From contig CAMCMB010000009.1 of the NCBI GenBank assembly GCA_945875845.1, forward strand, positions 1-64,000: a stretch of 64,000 bases of DNA, read 5' to 3'. The stretch's first letter is position 1, and each line of letters opens with the position of its first letter. The notes beneath the pieces are model-generated. The model saw only the letters and a program-made list of their open reading frames with translations. It had not been told where the DNA came from and searched no databases. A program made the position numbers and the translations under genes. Shown here piece after piece: positions 62,313 through 64,000 of the stretch. The stretch is from Pirellula staleyi DSM 6068 (GTDB lineage: Bacteria; Planctomycetota; Planctomycetia; Pirellulales; Pirellulaceae).

Positions 62313-63728
62313 TCAGGGCTTGCGTTCCTTCGAGAAGACCTCGCCGCTCGGCTTCTCCGGCAGCGTTGCCTTCCACGCTTCGAGCTTGGCGTTGATGTCT
62401 TTCACGACCTCGGGCTTTTCGGTCGCGACATCTTTGGTTTCGAGCGCGTCAGCGGCGATGTCGTAGAGTTCCACGCGATTGGCGTCGGCTGTTGTCAGCA
62501 GCTTCCATTGCCGATCCACCACGGCATAGTTCGCCCAGTGGAACTCGGAATCTTTGCCGCCGCCCATCTTCCAAAACAACGGCTTGCTGCGCGTCGCGGT
62601 TGCCTTGCCTTGCAGGACTTCGACCTGGCTGATGCCGTCGGGCTGGTAGCCATCGGGGAGCTTCGCACCGGCGAGTTCGCAGAAGGTCGGGAGCAGATCG
62701 ACGGCGGAAATCAGCGAGGCGTTGTCAATCTTGCCAGCGAAAATTTTTCCCGGCCAGCGCGCGATGAAGGGCACGTTGATGCCGCCTTCGAACAGCGCCG
62801 CCTTGTAGCCCTTGCGACCGGCGGTGATGCCTTTGGAGGCCGCGATGCCCCAGCCCGCGCCGGTGGCGGTGTCGTATTGAAGATCGAGCGGAGTCGGCTT
62901 CGTCGCGCGCGCCGGGCCGTTGTCGGAGCTGAAAATGACGAGCGTGTTTTCGGTGAGCTTCAAACGATCCAGCGCGGCGAGCACTTCGCCGATGCGATCA
63001 TCCGCGTGCGACAGCACCGAGGCGTAGATTTGATCCTCGCGGCTCTTCATGTCGCGGAAGCGCCACTCGTATTTCGGCACGGTGTGAAAGGGCGTGTGCG
63101 GCTCGTGCATCCAGAGGTTGATGAAGAACGGCTTCTTCGCCGCCGCGCTTTTCTCGATGAAGGAGATGGCGTGCCGCGCATCCTCATGCACCGGCATCTG
63201 CTCGCCCGCGCAGTTGAACGCGCCGTATTCGTCGTAGCCATACGCGGCGGGCGTGGGCGAATCGGGGATCATGTCGTTGCCGAGATGCCATTTGCCAAAG
63301 TGCGCCGTGGTATAACCCGCGCTCCCGAGCATGCGCGGAAGGGTGGGCGCGGAAGTGGCCAACCAGTCCGGCATGTTGCGCTGGGCGTTGCTTTTCGGCC
63401 ATGCGAAGTGGCCATCAATGTTGTAGCGCGCCGGAAAATGGCCCGTCATCACCGCTGTCCGACTCGGCGAACACACGCCGCTGGCGACGGTGAAGCGCGT
63501 GAAGTCCGTGCCCTCCTTCGCGAGCCGGTCAATGTTCGGCGTCTTCACATACGGATGCCCGTGGCACGACAAATCACCCCAGCCCCAGTCATCGGCGAAG
63601 AGGAAGACGATGTTGGGCTTGGGCACGCTCGTTGTGTTCGTTTCCTTGGCAGGCCGGGCCATTGCAGGCCCAGCCAGCAGAGCCAGCAGCGCTGGCATTA
63701 TGAATAGTTTCATGATCAAATTTTTCAT
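62313..63728 (-). CDS. arylsulfatase (S1 type), secreted
   Basis: 471 residues from ATG 63728; the frame is open to 63878, but the signal peptide (KLFIMPALLALLAGPAMA) fits 63728. Metal-site start NIVFLFADDWGWGDLSCHGH, complete motif CSPSRTAVMTGHFPARYNID, FGKWHLGND, FFINLWMHEPHTPFHTVP, IFSSDNGPARAT, FEGGINVPFIARWPGKI. The substrate is not evident. It ends 27 bases before the DUF1553 gene on the same strand, so the three genes probably form an operon. Its first 70 residues are closely related to the fragment at 58380-58629. Confidence 0.93.
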   Translation of the reverse strand: MKNLIMKLFIMPALLALLAGPAMARPAKETNTTSVPKPNIVFLFADDWGWGDLSCHGHPYVKTPNIDRLAKEGTDFTRFTVASGVCSPSRTAVMTGHFPARYNIDGHFAWPKSNAQRNMPDWLATSAPTLPRMLGSAGYTTAHFGKWHLGNDMIPDSPTPAAYGYDEYGAFNCAGEQMPVHEDARHAISFIEKSAAAKKPFFINLWMHEPHTPFHTVPKYEWRFRDMKSREDQIYASVLSHADDRIGEVLAALDRLKLTENTLVIFSSDNGPARATKPTPLDLQYDTATGAGWGIAASKGITAGRKGYKAALFEGGINVPFIARWPGKIFAGKIDNASLISAVDLLPTFCELAGAKLPDGYQPDGISQVEVLQGKATATRSKPLFWKMGGGKDSEFHWANYAVVDRQWKLLTTADANRVELYDIAADALETKDVATEKPEVVKDINAKLEAWKATLPEKPSGEVFSKERKP

Positions 63729-63777
63729 CGCTGTTCTTTCTGCGCGGGAATTGAGCGGGGCCGGATCTATCTGCATC

Positions 63778-64000
63778 TCAATCACGAAATTCATACCCAT
63801 CCTCAACCTCCGCCACTTTGCCCTCTGCGTTGATGCCGATGATTCGCTTGCGATAGTTCTTGCCCGGAGGCGAAGCATCCGAGTAGTTTAGCATCTTGAG
63901 CGGCTGCGATTCTCGCACGGCCGTGGGCTTGCCAAACGACGCCTCGATTTCTGCAAACCCCTTTCCCTTCAGCATCGCGATTTGAGCGTTCGACAGCTTA
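63778..64000 (-). CDS. partial gene at window edge, unknown
   Basis: The frame is open to the window end (KLSNAQIAMLKGKGFAEIEA, SFGKPTAVRES, GINAEGKVAEVEDGYEFRD), with its stop at 63778. Only the last ~73 residues are visible. A phrase of the form K-G-x-x-x-A-E-I-E-A-x-x-G-K-P-T recalls small BamE/SmpA-type outer-membrane domains, but this is a guess. It lies 50 bases upstream of the sulfatase on the same strand. Confidence 0.45.
   Translation of the reverse strand, partial: KLSNAQIAMLKGKGFAEIEASFGKPTAVRESQPLKMLNYSDASPPGKNYRKRIIGINAEGKVAEVEDGYEFRD

Overview
The window looks like a chromosome segment of a planctomycete, most likely of the Pirellulales (Rhodopirellula/Blastopirellula type). 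Evidence: many secreted sulfatases, the planctomycete-typical pairs DUF1592+DUF1552 and PSCyt1/DUF1549/DUF1553+DUF1501, a Rhodopirellula/Verrucomicrobium-type sigma factor with a FecR-like partner, PVC-type cytochrome/propeller proteins, and several families of short interspersed palindromes. No tRNA, rRNA or CRISPR array was seen.

1-15.5 kb is ordinary chromosomal backbone, compactly packed. It holds a Gfo/Idh/MocA oxidoreductase, RecQ helicase, a conserved planctomycete protein, cobS, a glnE-like gene, moaE-moaA, a hypothetical protein, an esterase, and a bifunctional-nuclease (DUF151) gene overlapping an HSP90-like ATPase. Several pairs share an ATGA or TAATG stop/start overlap.

15.5-19.3 kb is a border zone of wrecks: an IS66 transposase tail, an SDR start, a receiver domain, an inverted GTACTC repeat cluster, a deleted ISAzo13 transposase and a CRTAC1/FG-GAP tail.

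19.3-33.7 kb, all on the minus strand, is visibly richer in G+C. It reads as one directional array: truncated sigma factor, FecR-like protein, a DUF1592::DUF1552 chimera, DUF1552, a PQQ-like propeller, a DUF1592-type protein fused to an SGNH esterase, a sulfatase, a collapsed sulfatase and a secreted alpha/beta hydrolase. 34.3-49.0 kb, on the plus strand, has sulfatases, a sialidase, a broken MFS/amidohydrolase stretch and a large propeller-HEAT-cytochrome-DUF6807 protein. 49-58.6 kb mixes gene remnants with a XylR-like regulator, a second sialidase, a DUF1552-DUF1592 pair and a RAYT element. 58.7-64 kb, on the minus strand, has a sulfatase, the DUF1553-DUF1501 pair and an edge fragment. Together the intact genes suggest breakdown of a sulfated, possibly sialylated polysaccharide outside the cytoplasm (inference).

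The most unusual feature is the manner of decay. More than a dozen genes survive as short scars that keep the start and signal peptide, lose the middle, and often keep the end, sometimes in overlap with an intact neighbour. A sulfatase-hydrolase pair is present twice with reciprocal loss. One deletion made a 1351-residue in-frame chimera. A mis-assembly among paralogous genes is the main alternative and should be tested first.
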